Below, piece after piece: positions 12,762 through 19,175 of a stretch of DNA of 19,175 nt (its first letter is position 1; each line of letters opens with the position of its first letter). Position numbers and translations under genes: made by a program. The stretch comes from Stenotrophomonas sp. (GTDB taxonomy: Bacteria > Pseudomonadota > Gammaproteobacteria > Xanthomonadales > Xanthomonadaceae). The notes below the pieces were generated by a model. That model worked only from the letters and a program-made list of their open reading frames with translations. It was not told where the DNA came from and did no database searches. Where the stretch lies: NCBI GenBank assembly GCA_003525885.1, contig DQIG01000115.1:1-19175 (forward strand), given 5' to 3'.

Positions 12762-14516
12762 TTACTTCACCCCGTGCATCATCCGCTTCAGCAGCGGAGC
12801 GGCGATGAAAGCGGCCAGCGCGCAGCCCAGGCCGATCCACATCAGCAGCCAGAACAGGTGCGCGTAGGCGCCGGCGGCAGCCACCATGTCCAGCGATTCG
12901 CCTTCCGGCACCTCGATCGCGGCCAACTTGCCGAACAGCGCGGCCAGCGTTTCCGAGAACGCGGTGGCCAGGAACCAGGTGCCCATCATCAGGCTCATCA
13001 CGCGCGGCACGGCCAGCTGGGTCACCGCCGACAGGCCGACCGGCGACAGGCACATCTCACCGCTGGCCAGCAGGAAGTAAGCCAGCACCAGCCACCACAC
13101 GCTGGCCATCTCGCCGGTGGCGCCGACCTGCTGCGCCGCCAGCGCCAGCGGCACGAACGACAGCGCACCGATCACCAGACCCCAGGCCGACTTCACCGGC
13201 TTGCCGGGCTCCCAGCCGCGGCGGTCCATCCACGTCCACAGCGCGGCAAAGGCCGGCGCCAGCAGCACCAGGAACAGACCGCCGAGGTAGGTCAGCGAGC
13301 CGGCGGTCTGCGGAATCACCAGGCAGTCGCGCACCAGCAGCACCAGCATCAGCACGACGATGGCAGCGAAGAACGTGCGTGGCGCGGCCGAACCCGGGCG
13401 CCGTTCGGACAGGCGCGCGCTGACCACGAAGCCCAGCGGTGCCAGCAGCAGCGAGATGATCGACCACGGCAGCGGGGTACCGCCGGTGATCACCAGCGAG
13501 GGCACGATGTCCTTGGTCAGCAGGCGGTCGGTGAAGGTCACCCACGAGCCGTAGGACTGCTCGTACATCGTGAAGAACACCAGCGCCATGAAGATCAGCA
13601 CCATCAGCGCGATCATCTGCTGGCGTTGTACCGGCGTGCATTTCGTGCCGGTGAACCAGGCGAACCAGACCAGCACGCCACCCAGCACCACCAGCATCAG
13701 CATCAGCGCCAGGCTGATTTCGCCGCCCAGCGCGAACGCGCCATTGCCGGCCGCCCACATCAGCCACGCCACCGGCAGCACACCGAGCACCGCGCACAGA
13801 TAGATGAGCCATTCGCGGGGCAGGCCCAGCACTTTCTGCTTCAGCGCCGCCGGTTGCGGCGGTTCGGCGTGGCCCTGCAGGTACTTCTGGCCCCACAGGA
13901 ACATCGCCAGGCCGGCCAGCATGCCGATACCGGCCGCACCGAAACCGTACTTCCAGCCGTAGGCCTCGCCGAGGAAGCCGCACACCAGCGAGGAGAACAG
14001 CGCGCCCAGATTGATGCCGGCGTAGAACAGCGAGAAGCCCGAATCGCGGCGCGGGTCATCCTTGGCGTAGAGCTTGCCGACGATGGTGGAGATGTTCGGC
14101 TTCAGGAAGCCGACGCCCATGATGATCAGCGCCAGCGACAGGTAGGTCACGGCCAGCGCCGAGGTGTCGCGCACCACTTCACCGTTGACCCGATAGGCCG
14201 CGTGACCCTCGAACGCCATGCCCAGATGGCCGAGCACCAGCAGGATGCCGCCGAACAGCACCGCCCGGCGCATGCCCAGCCAGCGGTCGGCCAGCATGCC
14301 GCCGAATACCGGGATGCAGTACACCAGGCCACCGTAGGCACCGAGCAGGTCCAGGCCGGCTTTGTCGCCGAACAGGTGGTACTTGGTCAGGTACAGCAGC
14401 AACAGCGCCTTCATGCCGTAGAAGGAGAAGCGCTCCCACATTTCGGTGAAGAAGCAGACATAGACGCCCTTGGGGTGGCCCAGGAAGTCGTCGGAAGCAG
14501 AGGCGGCAACGGTCAT
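12762..14516 (-). CDS. POT-family proton-dependent di/tripeptide transporter
   Basis: This 584-residue inner-membrane protein is a proton-coupled oligopeptide transporter (POT/PTR2, major facilitator superfamily). It imports di- and tripeptides. The E25-x-x-E28-R29 motif, in FFTEMWERFSFYG (22-34), is the proton-coupling signature of helix 1. GGMLADRWLG (73-82) matches the loop 2-3 motif. The conserved helix-4 lysine is K140 in GVGFLKPNISTIVG (135-148). FYAGINLGAL (165-174) matches the PTR2 signature. About 14 hydrophobic segments fit, with a longer tail than the shortest family members, as in the bacterial DtpA-like group. The start at 14516 is the only ATG giving a sensible N-terminus. A TATAAT lies at 14545-14550 on the minus strand. 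The adjacent peptidases suggest use of their products. Confidence 0.93.
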   Translation of the reverse strand: MTVAASASDDFLGHPKGVYVCFFTEMWERFSFYGMKALLLLYLTKYHLFGDKAGLDLLGAYGGLVYCIPVFGGMLADRWLGMRRAVLFGGILLVLGHLGMAFEGHAAYRVNGEVVRDTSALAVTYLSLALIIMGVGFLKPNISTIVGKLYAKDDPRRDSGFSLFYAGINLGALFSSLVCGFLGEAYGWKYGFGAAGIGMLAGLAMFLWGQKYLQGHAEPPQPAALKQKVLGLPREWLIYLCAVLGVLPVAWLMWAAGNGAFALGGEISLALMLMLVVLGGVLVWFAWFTGTKCTPVQRQQMIALMVLIFMALVFFTMYEQSYGSWVTFTDRLLTKDIVPSLVITGGTPLPWSIISLLLAPLGFVVSARLSERRPGSAAPRTFFAAIVVLMLVLLVRDCLVIPQTAGSLTYLGGLFLVLLAPAFAALWTWMDRRGWEPGKPVKSAWGLVIGALSFVPLALAAQQVGATGEMASVWWLVLAYFLLASGEMCLSPVGLSAVTQLAVPRVMSLMMGTWFLATAFSETLAALFGKLAAIEVPEGESLDMVAAAGAYAHLFWLLMWIGLGCALAAFIAAPLLKRMMHGVK

Positions 14517-14544
14517 CGACGGCGGGGACTGCGGAAAGGGCGCG

Positions 14545-14550
14545 ATTATA
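14545..14550 (-). promoter_or_regulatory. Candidate -10 element of the POT gene
   Basis: The minus strand reads TATAAT exactly, about 28 bp before the POT start. The -35 at the usual distance (CCGTGA at 14568-14573) is weak. The transcript would begin near 14537, leaving a leader of roughly 20 nt. Confidence 0.4.
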
Positions 14551-14581
14551 GAAGGGGAGGGGCCCGATCACGGCGCTTATG

Positions 14582-14614
14582 ACAAATGCGACTTAATCCC
14601 CTCCGTCCCCTTTT
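14582..14614. repeat. Half copy of the GACTTAATCCCCTCCGTCCCC dispersed palindrome
   Basis: This 33-base stretch matches the reverse complement of 8778-8810 with two mismatches (CAAAT then CGACTTAATCCCCTCCGTC then CCCTTTT). Only one arm is present; the other arm is absent or reduced to AAGGGGAGGGG at 14552-14562. It lies in the divergent gap between the POT and OPT genes. Confidence 0.72.
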
Positions 14615-14770
14615 GCGGCAGCTGCTGCGTGGCTTTGCGGGATCGGCTGGTTGGCCTTGCCGCACCGGCCGGGTGGCAGGGTGGCCCAGGGCCGGCGGTG
14701 ACCAACCGCACTGGACTTGCCGCCCCCTGAACGCTAGCGTGCAAGGGATTTTTTGCCAGCAGGGGCTTCC

Positions 14771-16735
14771 ATGAACCACGACGCTGCGCCCAAGCAGCTC
14801 ACCTTCCGCGCAGTGGCCCTGGCCATCGTGCTGGCGGTGGTGCTGTCGGCCGCAAACGCCTACCTCGGTCTGTTCGCAGGCCTGACCATCGCCACCGCCA
14901 TTCCCGCCGCGGTGATTTCCATGGGCGTGCTGCGCCTGCTGGGCGGTGGCTCCATTCTTGAAAACAACATCGTGCAGACCGGCGCCTCAGCCGGCTCGTC
15001 GATCGCCGCCGGCGTGATCTTCACCATCCCCGCGCTGGTGATCATGGGCTACTGGCCGGACTTCAAGTACTGGTGGGTGCTGGGCATCGCCGGCCTCGGC
15101 GGCCTGCTGGGCGTGCTGTTTTCGGTGCCGCTGCGCCGTTCGATGATCGTCGAAGATCCGCTGCCGTTCCCGGAAGGCAAGGCCGCGGCCGAAGTGCTCA
15201 AGGCCGGTGAGAATCCGGGCCCGGGCCTGAAGATCCTCGGCCTGTCGGCGGTGATCGGCGCCTTCGTCAAGCTGGCCGCGGAAAGCGGCATGCGCCTGAT
15301 TCCCGATGCCTGGGCCACCTCGGCCTACGTCGGCAGTTCCAAGGTCACCGCCTTCATCGGCACCAACCTGTCGCCGGCACTGCTGGGCGTGGGCTACATC
15401 GTCGGCCTCAACGTCGGCATCGTGGTGGTGTCCGGCTCGATCCTGACCTGGCACATCGCCATTCCGATCTACCAGGCGTTCTTCATGAATACCGATCCGG
15501 CATTGGCCGCGTCGGTTGCCGCAGCGTCCTCCACCGAAGCCGCGTTCGCCATCTGGGGCGCGAAGATGCGCTACCTGGGTGTCGGCGCAATGCTGATCGG
15601 CGGCATCTGGACCCTGATCTCGCTGCGCAAGTCGCTGCTGAACGGCGTCAAGAGTGGCTTCGCCGCTGCCCGCAAGAGCGGTGGCCCAGTGCTGGCGCAT
15701 ACCGAGCGCGACCTGCCGATGAAGTGGATGCTGGTCGCGCTGGTGGCCTTCGTGCTGCCGCTGCTGGCCCTGTACCAGGCCATCGTCGGCCAGTGGCACG
15801 TGTCGATCCCGATGACCCTCATCATGATCGTCGCCGGCTTCCTGTTCGTTTCGGTCTCGGCCTACCTGGCCGGCCTGATCGGTTCGTCCAACAACCCGGT
15901 TTCGGGCATCACCATCTCCACCATCCTGTTCGCCTCGGCCGTGCTGGTCGTGCTGCTGGGCGCCGATGGCCTGAAGCCGGTCGGTGCCGGCGGTGCGCCG
16001 CTGGGTGCGGTGGCCGCGATCATGATCGGTGCGGTGGTGTGCTGCGCCGCCGCGGTCGGCGGTGACAACCTGCAGGACCTCAAGGCCGGCTACATCGTCG
16101 GTGCCACCCCGTGGAAGCAGCAGCTGATGCTGGGCATCGGCGCGTTCTCGTGCGCGCTGATCATGGCCCCGGTGCTGAACCTGCTGGCCACCGCGTACGG
16201 CATCGGCGTGAAGTCGGAGCTGCACCCGAACGCACTGGCCGCGCCGCAGGCCAACCTGATGGCCTCGGTGGCCAAGGGCCTGTTCGGTGGCGAACTGCCG
16301 TGGACCTTCATCGGCATCGGTGCCGTGGTCGGTGCCGCCATCATTGCCTTCGACAGCTGGCTGAAGTCGCGCAACGCCCGCTTCCGCGTGCCGGTGCTGG
16401 CCGCCGCCATCGGCATCTACCTGCCGCTGGAGCTGATGGTGCCGATCTTCCTCGGCGGCCTGATCGCCTACCTGGTCGAGCGCTTCCACAAGGTGCGTGC
16501 CGATGACGAAGAAGGCCGCGACCGCGTGCACAAGCCGGGCGTGCTGTTCGCCGCAGGCCTGATCACCGGCGAAGCGCTGATGGGTATCGCCATCGCGATT
16601 CCGATCGTGGTCAGCAGCCGTGCCGACGTGCTGGCCGTGCCGTTCCACCTGCCCGGTGCACAGTGGATCGGCCTGGCCGTGCTGTTCCTGGTGGGCTGGC
16701 TGATCTACCGCACCGGCAAGCGCGCCGTGGCGTAA
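14771..16735 (+). CDS. OPT-family transporter (oligopeptide/unknown substrate)
   Basis: This 654-residue inner-membrane protein belongs to the OPT (oligopeptide transporter) family, in its prokaryotic branch. Visible family sequence includes LSAANAYLGLFAGLTIATAI near the N-terminus, GGGSILENNIVQTGASAGSS, the VEDPLPFPEGKAAAEVLKAGE cytoplasmic loop (about 124-145) and the GSSNNPVSGITI motif. I count roughly 14-16 hydrophobic segments. Prokaryotic members have little experimental evidence, and the substrate could be peptides or a metal chelate; neighbouring peptidases favour peptides but do not prove it. The start at 14771 is preceded by AGGGG six bases upstream; an in-frame ATG at 14753 would overlap that ribosome site. 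Divergent from the POT gene and followed by a SMAG pair and terminator. Confidence 0.9.
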   Translation: MNHDAAPKQLTFRAVALAIVLAVVLSAANAYLGLFAGLTIATAIPAAVISMGVLRLLGGGSILENNIVQTGASAGSSIAAGVIFTIPALVIMGYWPDFKYWWVLGIAGLGGLLGVLFSVPLRRSMIVEDPLPFPEGKAAAEVLKAGENPGPGLKILGLSAVIGAFVKLAAESGMRLIPDAWATSAYVGSSKVTAFIGTNLSPALLGVGYIVGLNVGIVVVSGSILTWHIAIPIYQAFFMNTDPALAASVAAASSTEAAFAIWGAKMRYLGVGAMLIGGIWTLISLRKSLLNGVKSGFAAARKSGGPVLAHTERDLPMKWMLVALVAFVLPLLALYQAIVGQWHVSIPMTLIMIVAGFLFVSVSAYLAGLIGSSNNPVSGITISTILFASAVLVVLLGADGLKPVGAGGAPLGAVAAIMIGAVVCCAAAVGGDNLQDLKAGYIVGATPWKQQLMLGIGAFSCALIMAPVLNLLATAYGIGVKSELHPNALAAPQANLMASVAKGLFGGELPWTFIGIGAVVGAAIIAFDSWLKSRNARFRVPVLAAAIGIYLPLELMVPIFLGGLIAYLVERFHKVRADDEEGRDRVHKPGVLFAAGLITGEALMGIAIAIPIVVSSRADVLAVPFHLPGAQWIGLAVLFLVGWLIYRTGKRAVA

Positions 16736-16764
16736 GGGAAGGGCCCTGATCCCAGGTTTGATGG

Positions 16765-16837
16765 GTAGTGCCGGCCGCTGGCCGGCAATCCCGTAATCCT
16801 GTGAAACCCCTGGTTGCCGGCCAGCGGCCGGCACTAC
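16765..16837. repeat. SMAG (REP) element, inverted pair
   Basis: Two GTAG-headed SMAG units (16765-16788 and 16814-16837) are exact 24-bp reverse complements with a 25-nt spacer. They lie between the OPT stop codon and its terminator, the same arrangement as the pair at 3716-3784. Confidence 0.88.
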
Positions 16838-16838
16838 C

Positions 16839-16869
16839 GCAAACCGCGCTACGGCGCGGTTTGCCTTTT
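16839..16869 (+). terminator. Rho-independent terminator of the OPT gene
   Basis: GCAAACCGCGC (16839-16849) and GCGCGGTTTGC (16854-16864) make an 11-bp perfect stem with a TACG loop, followed by CTTTT. It sits immediately after the SMAG pair. Confidence 0.88.
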
Positions 16870-16911
16870 CTGGCGAAGGCATCGACCCGTCCCCGGCCAT
16901 GACCGATGGCC

Positions 16912-16941
16912 TTGGCAGCCCCGGCCATGCGGGCCTACCAT
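16912..16941 (+). promoter_or_regulatory. Candidate sigma-70 promoter of the DPP5-like gene
   Basis: TTGGCA (16912-16917) and TACCAT (16936-16941) with an 18-bp spacer resemble -35 and -10 elements. A transcript would begin near 16948, about 23 bases before the ATG. It is the only good pair between the OPT terminator and the start codon. Confidence 0.5.
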
Positions 16942-16970
16942 CGGTTTTTTGCCGTCCTGCGGAGACCCCG

Positions 16971-19049
16971 ATGAAACTGCGTCATGCCCTGCTGCCACTG
17001 AGCCTGCTGGCCGCCCTGCCCAGCGTTGCCGCTGCCCGTGGCCTGGAAGTCCGCGACATGGTGGCCATGGACCGCGTCTCCGCGCCGGTACTGACCGCTG
17101 ACGGTGGCACCGTGGTGTTCGCCAAGCGCAGCGTGGACGCCAACCTGAAGGCTTCCACCGCGTTGTTCGCGCGCAACCTGCGCACCCGCGACGCAGCGCC
17201 GCCGAAGCAGATCACCCCGGCCGGCTGGAGCGTCAATTCCGCTTCGCTGTCGGCCGATGGCCAGACCGTGTACTTCCTCAGCGCCAAGAACGGCAGCCAG
17301 CAGCTGTACGCGCAGCCGATCAACGGCGGCACCCCGCGCCAGCTGACCGACTTCCCGGTCGACGTGGACAGCTACCACGTGTCGCCGCAGGACGACCGCG
17401 TGCTGTTCAGTGCTGGCGTGTTCCAGGCCTGCGCCTCGGACCTGGCCTGCACCGAGAAGAAGCTGAAGGACGTGGCCGGCGCCAAGGCCAGTGGCAAGGT
17501 CTTCGATTCGCTGTTCGTGCGCCACTGGGATACCTGGAACGACGGCCGCCGCAACACCCTGTTCGTCGCTCCGCTGCCGACGGCCAAGGCCGGCGCGGTC
17601 AAGGGCGCTTCGGCGCTGAGCGCGACCATCGATGGTGATGCGCCGTCCAAGCCGTTCGGCGGCAATGATGACTTCGCGTGGTCGCCGGATGGCGCCAGCG
17701 TGGTGGCCAGCATCCGCGTGGCCGGCAAGCAGGAGCCGTGGTCGACCAACTTCGACCTGTACCGCTTCGACGCCGCCGGCAAACAGGCGCCGGTCAACCT
17801 GACGGCCTCCAACCCGGCCTGGGACGCCGGCCCGGTGTTCAGTGCCGACGGCAAGACCCTGTTCTACCGTGCGATGAAGCGTCCGGGCTTCGAGGCCGAC
17901 CGCTTCGGCCTGATGGCGATGGACGTTGCCAGCGGCAAGACCCGCGAGATTGCCCCGCAGTGGGATCGTTCGGCCGGCGGCATCACCCTGTCCGCCGACG
18001 GCGCCAGCATCTACACCACTGCCGATGACCTCGGCGAACACCCGCTGTTCCAGATCGACGTGGCCAGCGGCAAGGCCACCAAGCTGATCGGCGATGGCAG
18101 CGTGACCTCGGTCGACGTGGCCGGCAACAGTGTGGCGATCACCCGCAACAGCCTGAAGAGCAACGACCAGGTGCTGGTCGGCCTGCTGCCGGCTGCGGGC
18201 GAAGCCATCGGCGAACTGCGCGCGCTGACCCCGGCCGCTGGTGAGGTGCTCAAGGATGTCAGCTTCGGCGACTACGAACAGTTCGAGTTCAAGGGCTGGA
18301 ACAACGACACCGTGCATGGCTATGTGGTCAAGCCGCACAACTACCAGGAAGGCAAGTCCTACCCGGTGGCGTTCCTGATCCACGGTGGCCCGCAGGGCAG
18401 CTTCGGCAATGGCTGGAGCTACCGCTGGAATCCGCAGACCTATGCGGGCCAGGGCTACGCCGTGGTGATGATCGACTTCCACGGCTCCACCGGCTATGGG
18501 CAGGCCTTCACCGATGCGATCAGCCAGCACTGGGGCGACCGCCCGCTGGAAGACCTGCAGAAGGGCTGGGATGCGGCGCTGAAGAAGTACTCCTTCCTCA
18601 ACGGCGACAAGGCTTGTGCGCTGGGCGCCAGCTATGGCGGCTTCATGGTCAACTGGATCGCCGGCAACTGGAACAGCCCGTTCAAGTGCCTGGTCAACCA
18701 CGACGGCGTGTTCGACCAGCGCATGATGGGCTACGCCACCGAAGAACTGTGGTTCACCGAGTGGGAGCAGGGCGGTACGCCGTACCAGAAGGCCGCGAAC
18801 TACGAGAAGTTCAACCCGGTCAACCATGTGGCGGACTGGAAGAAGCCGATCCTGGTCATTCACGGCCAGCAGGACTTCCGCATTCCGGTCGAGCAGGGCC
18901 TGGCCGCGTTCACCGCCGCCCAGCGCCAGGGCATCGAATCGAAGTTCCTGTACTTCCCGGATGAAAACCACTGGGTGCTGAAGCCGAACAACAGCATCCT
19001 GTGGCATGACACCGTCAATGCCTGGCTGAAGCAGCACATCGGCAACTGA
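16971..19049 (+). CDS. Secreted S9-family peptidase, DPP5-like dipeptidyl peptidase
   Basis: This 692-residue protein is a serine peptidase of family S9, close in layout to bacterial dipeptidyl peptidase 5, which cuts dipeptides from peptide N-termini. Residues 1-22 are a signal peptide (MKLRHALLPLSLLAALPSVA then AA), so it acts in the periplasm or outside. The propeller domain (about 30-420) includes SLFVRHWDTWNDGRRNTLF (180-198), a DPP5/acylaminoacyl-peptidase hallmark. The hydrolase domain carries Ser554 in CALGASYGGFMVNW, Asp635 in GQQDFRIP and His667 in DENHWVLKP. NHDGVFD and EELWFTEWEQGG also fit DPP5. Cys154 and Cys160 form a possible disulfide (CASDLAC). GGAG seven bases before the ATG supports the start; an in-frame ATG at 16899 would precede the promoter candidate. 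Followed by a strong terminator. Confidence 0.93.
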   Translation: MKLRHALLPLSLLAALPSVAAARGLEVRDMVAMDRVSAPVLTADGGTVVFAKRSVDANLKASTALFARNLRTRDAAPPKQITPAGWSVNSASLSADGQTVYFLSAKNGSQQLYAQPINGGTPRQLTDFPVDVDSYHVSPQDDRVLFSAGVFQACASDLACTEKKLKDVAGAKASGKVFDSLFVRHWDTWNDGRRNTLFVAPLPTAKAGAVKGASALSATIDGDAPSKPFGGNDDFAWSPDGASVVASIRVAGKQEPWSTNFDLYRFDAAGKQAPVNLTASNPAWDAGPVFSADGKTLFYRAMKRPGFEADRFGLMAMDVASGKTREIAPQWDRSAGGITLSADGASIYTTADDLGEHPLFQIDVASGKATKLIGDGSVTSVDVAGNSVAITRNSLKSNDQVLVGLLPAAGEAIGELRALTPAAGEVLKDVSFGDYEQFEFKGWNNDTVHGYVVKPHNYQEGKSYPVAFLIHGGPQGSFGNGWSYRWNPQTYAGQGYAVVMIDFHGSTGYGQAFTDAISQHWGDRPLEDLQKGWDAALKKYSFLNGDKACALGASYGGFMVNWIAGNWNSPFKCLVNHDGVFDQRMMGYATEELWFTEWEQGGTPYQKAANYEKFNPVNHVADWKKPILVIHGQQDFRIPVEQGLAAFTAAQRQGIESKFLYFPDENHWVLKPNNSILWHDTVNAWLKQHIGN

Positions 19050-19056
19050 TGACTGC

Positions 19057-19088
19057 AGCGCCGCCCTTCGGGGCGGCGCTTTGCTTTC
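19057..19088 (+). terminator. Rho-independent terminator of the DPP5-like gene
   Basis: AGCGCCGCCC (19057-19066) and GGGCGGCGCT (19071-19080) form a perfect 10-bp stem with a TTCG loop, followed by TTGCTTTC. It starts 8 bases past the stop codon. Confidence 0.92.
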
Positions 19089-19105
19089 TGCGGTCTGCTT
19101 CACCT

Positions 19106-19130
19106 GTGGGTGCCGACCGTTGGTCGGCAC
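19106..19130. repeat. REP-like hairpin, GTGGGTGCCGACC variant
   Basis: GTGCCGACC (19110-19118) pairs exactly with GGTCGGCAC (19122-19130). With its GTGG head this resembles another sub-type of the Stenotrophomonas GTAG-class repeats. The head differs from the classical GTAG, so assignment to SMAG is less sure. Confidence 0.6.
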
Positions 19131-19153
19131 ATCTTCCTGATCTGCCGCCAACA

Positions 19154-19175
19154 GCAGCCGGCCAGCGGCCGGCAC
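19154..19175 (-). repeat. SMAG (REP) element, truncated by window end
   Basis: GCAGCCGGCCAGCGGCCGGC followed by AC matches the right-hand unit of the pairs at 3760-3784 and 16814-16837. The expected TAC that completes the CTAC end falls just outside the window. Confidence 0.75.

Noticed and set aside
12774..14582. A 602-codon open frame on the plus strand opposite the POT gene
   Set aside because: It is rich in Gln, His, Arg and Ala, as expected from antisense reading of high-GC codons, with no domain or signal. The minus strand has the unambiguous transporter.
14987..16900. A 637-codon open frame on the minus strand opposite the OPT gene
   Set aside because: Composition is antisense-like (His/Gln/Arg/Asp repeats), and it runs through the SMAG pair. 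The plus strand encodes a clear membrane protein.
16935..19175. A 746-codon open frame on the minus strand opposite the DPP5-like gene
   Set aside because: It covers the terminator and repeats and has no recognisable motif; it is a high-GC antisense frame.
1..19175. CRISPR array, rRNA, tRNA, insertion sequence or prophage genes
   Set aside because: No regularly spaced direct repeats, no tRNA-like cloverleaf or rRNA sequence, and no transposase, integrase or phage protein was seen. Repeats here are palindromic intergenic units.

Overview
The window is high-GC DNA, almost certainly from Stenotrophomonas (S. maltophilia complex) or a very close Xanthomonadaceae relative. The main reason is short hairpin repeats that begin with GTAG and have a CCGGCCgctGGCCGG-type stem. 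These match the SMAG family of REP elements described in S. maltophilia. The gene content (malonate decarboxylase, several TonB/peptide-use genes, two S9 peptidases) fits. I see no prophage, plasmid, CRISPR or insertion sequence; this reads as ordinary chromosomal backbone with small palindromic repeats between genes.

Region 1 (1-3660, minus strand) is the biotin-independent malonate decarboxylase operon, read mdcA-mdcC-mdcD-mdcE-(mdcG). The last gene is cut by the left edge after 8 codons. Genes are packed tightly, with a 10-nt gap and then 4-, 4- and 8-nt overlaps. A 9-bp direct repeat with 11-bp period lies just upstream of mdcA and is a candidate operator. Region 2 (3675-6122, minus) is a TonB-dependent siderophore receptor with a weak Fur-box-like site upstream and a SMAG pair plus a terminator downstream. 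Region 3 (6288-8233, minus) is membrane-anchored malate:quinone oxidoreductase with its own terminator.

Region 4 (8242-10640) holds a GNAT acetyltransferase, a long perfect palindrome (29-bp arms), and a divergent ArgP/LysG-type LysR regulator and LysE/ArgO-type basic amino acid exporter, the latter followed by a strong terminator. Region 5 (10672-19080) looks like a peptide-use neighbourhood: a secreted S9 peptidase, a convergent POT di/tripeptide transporter, a divergent OPT-family transporter, and a secreted DPP5-like S9 dipeptidyl peptidase. Extracytoplasmic peptidases could supply di- and tripeptides to the POT permease, and the LysE exporter could relieve excess Lys/Arg; this functional link is inference from gene content.

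I did not find a clearly undescribed system. The observations most worth following are the dispersed GGGGACGGAGGGGATTAAG palindrome family (one full copy, one half copy), a second degenerate palindrome, the mdcA operator candidate, the peptide-use cluster and the OPT transporter of unknown substrate.
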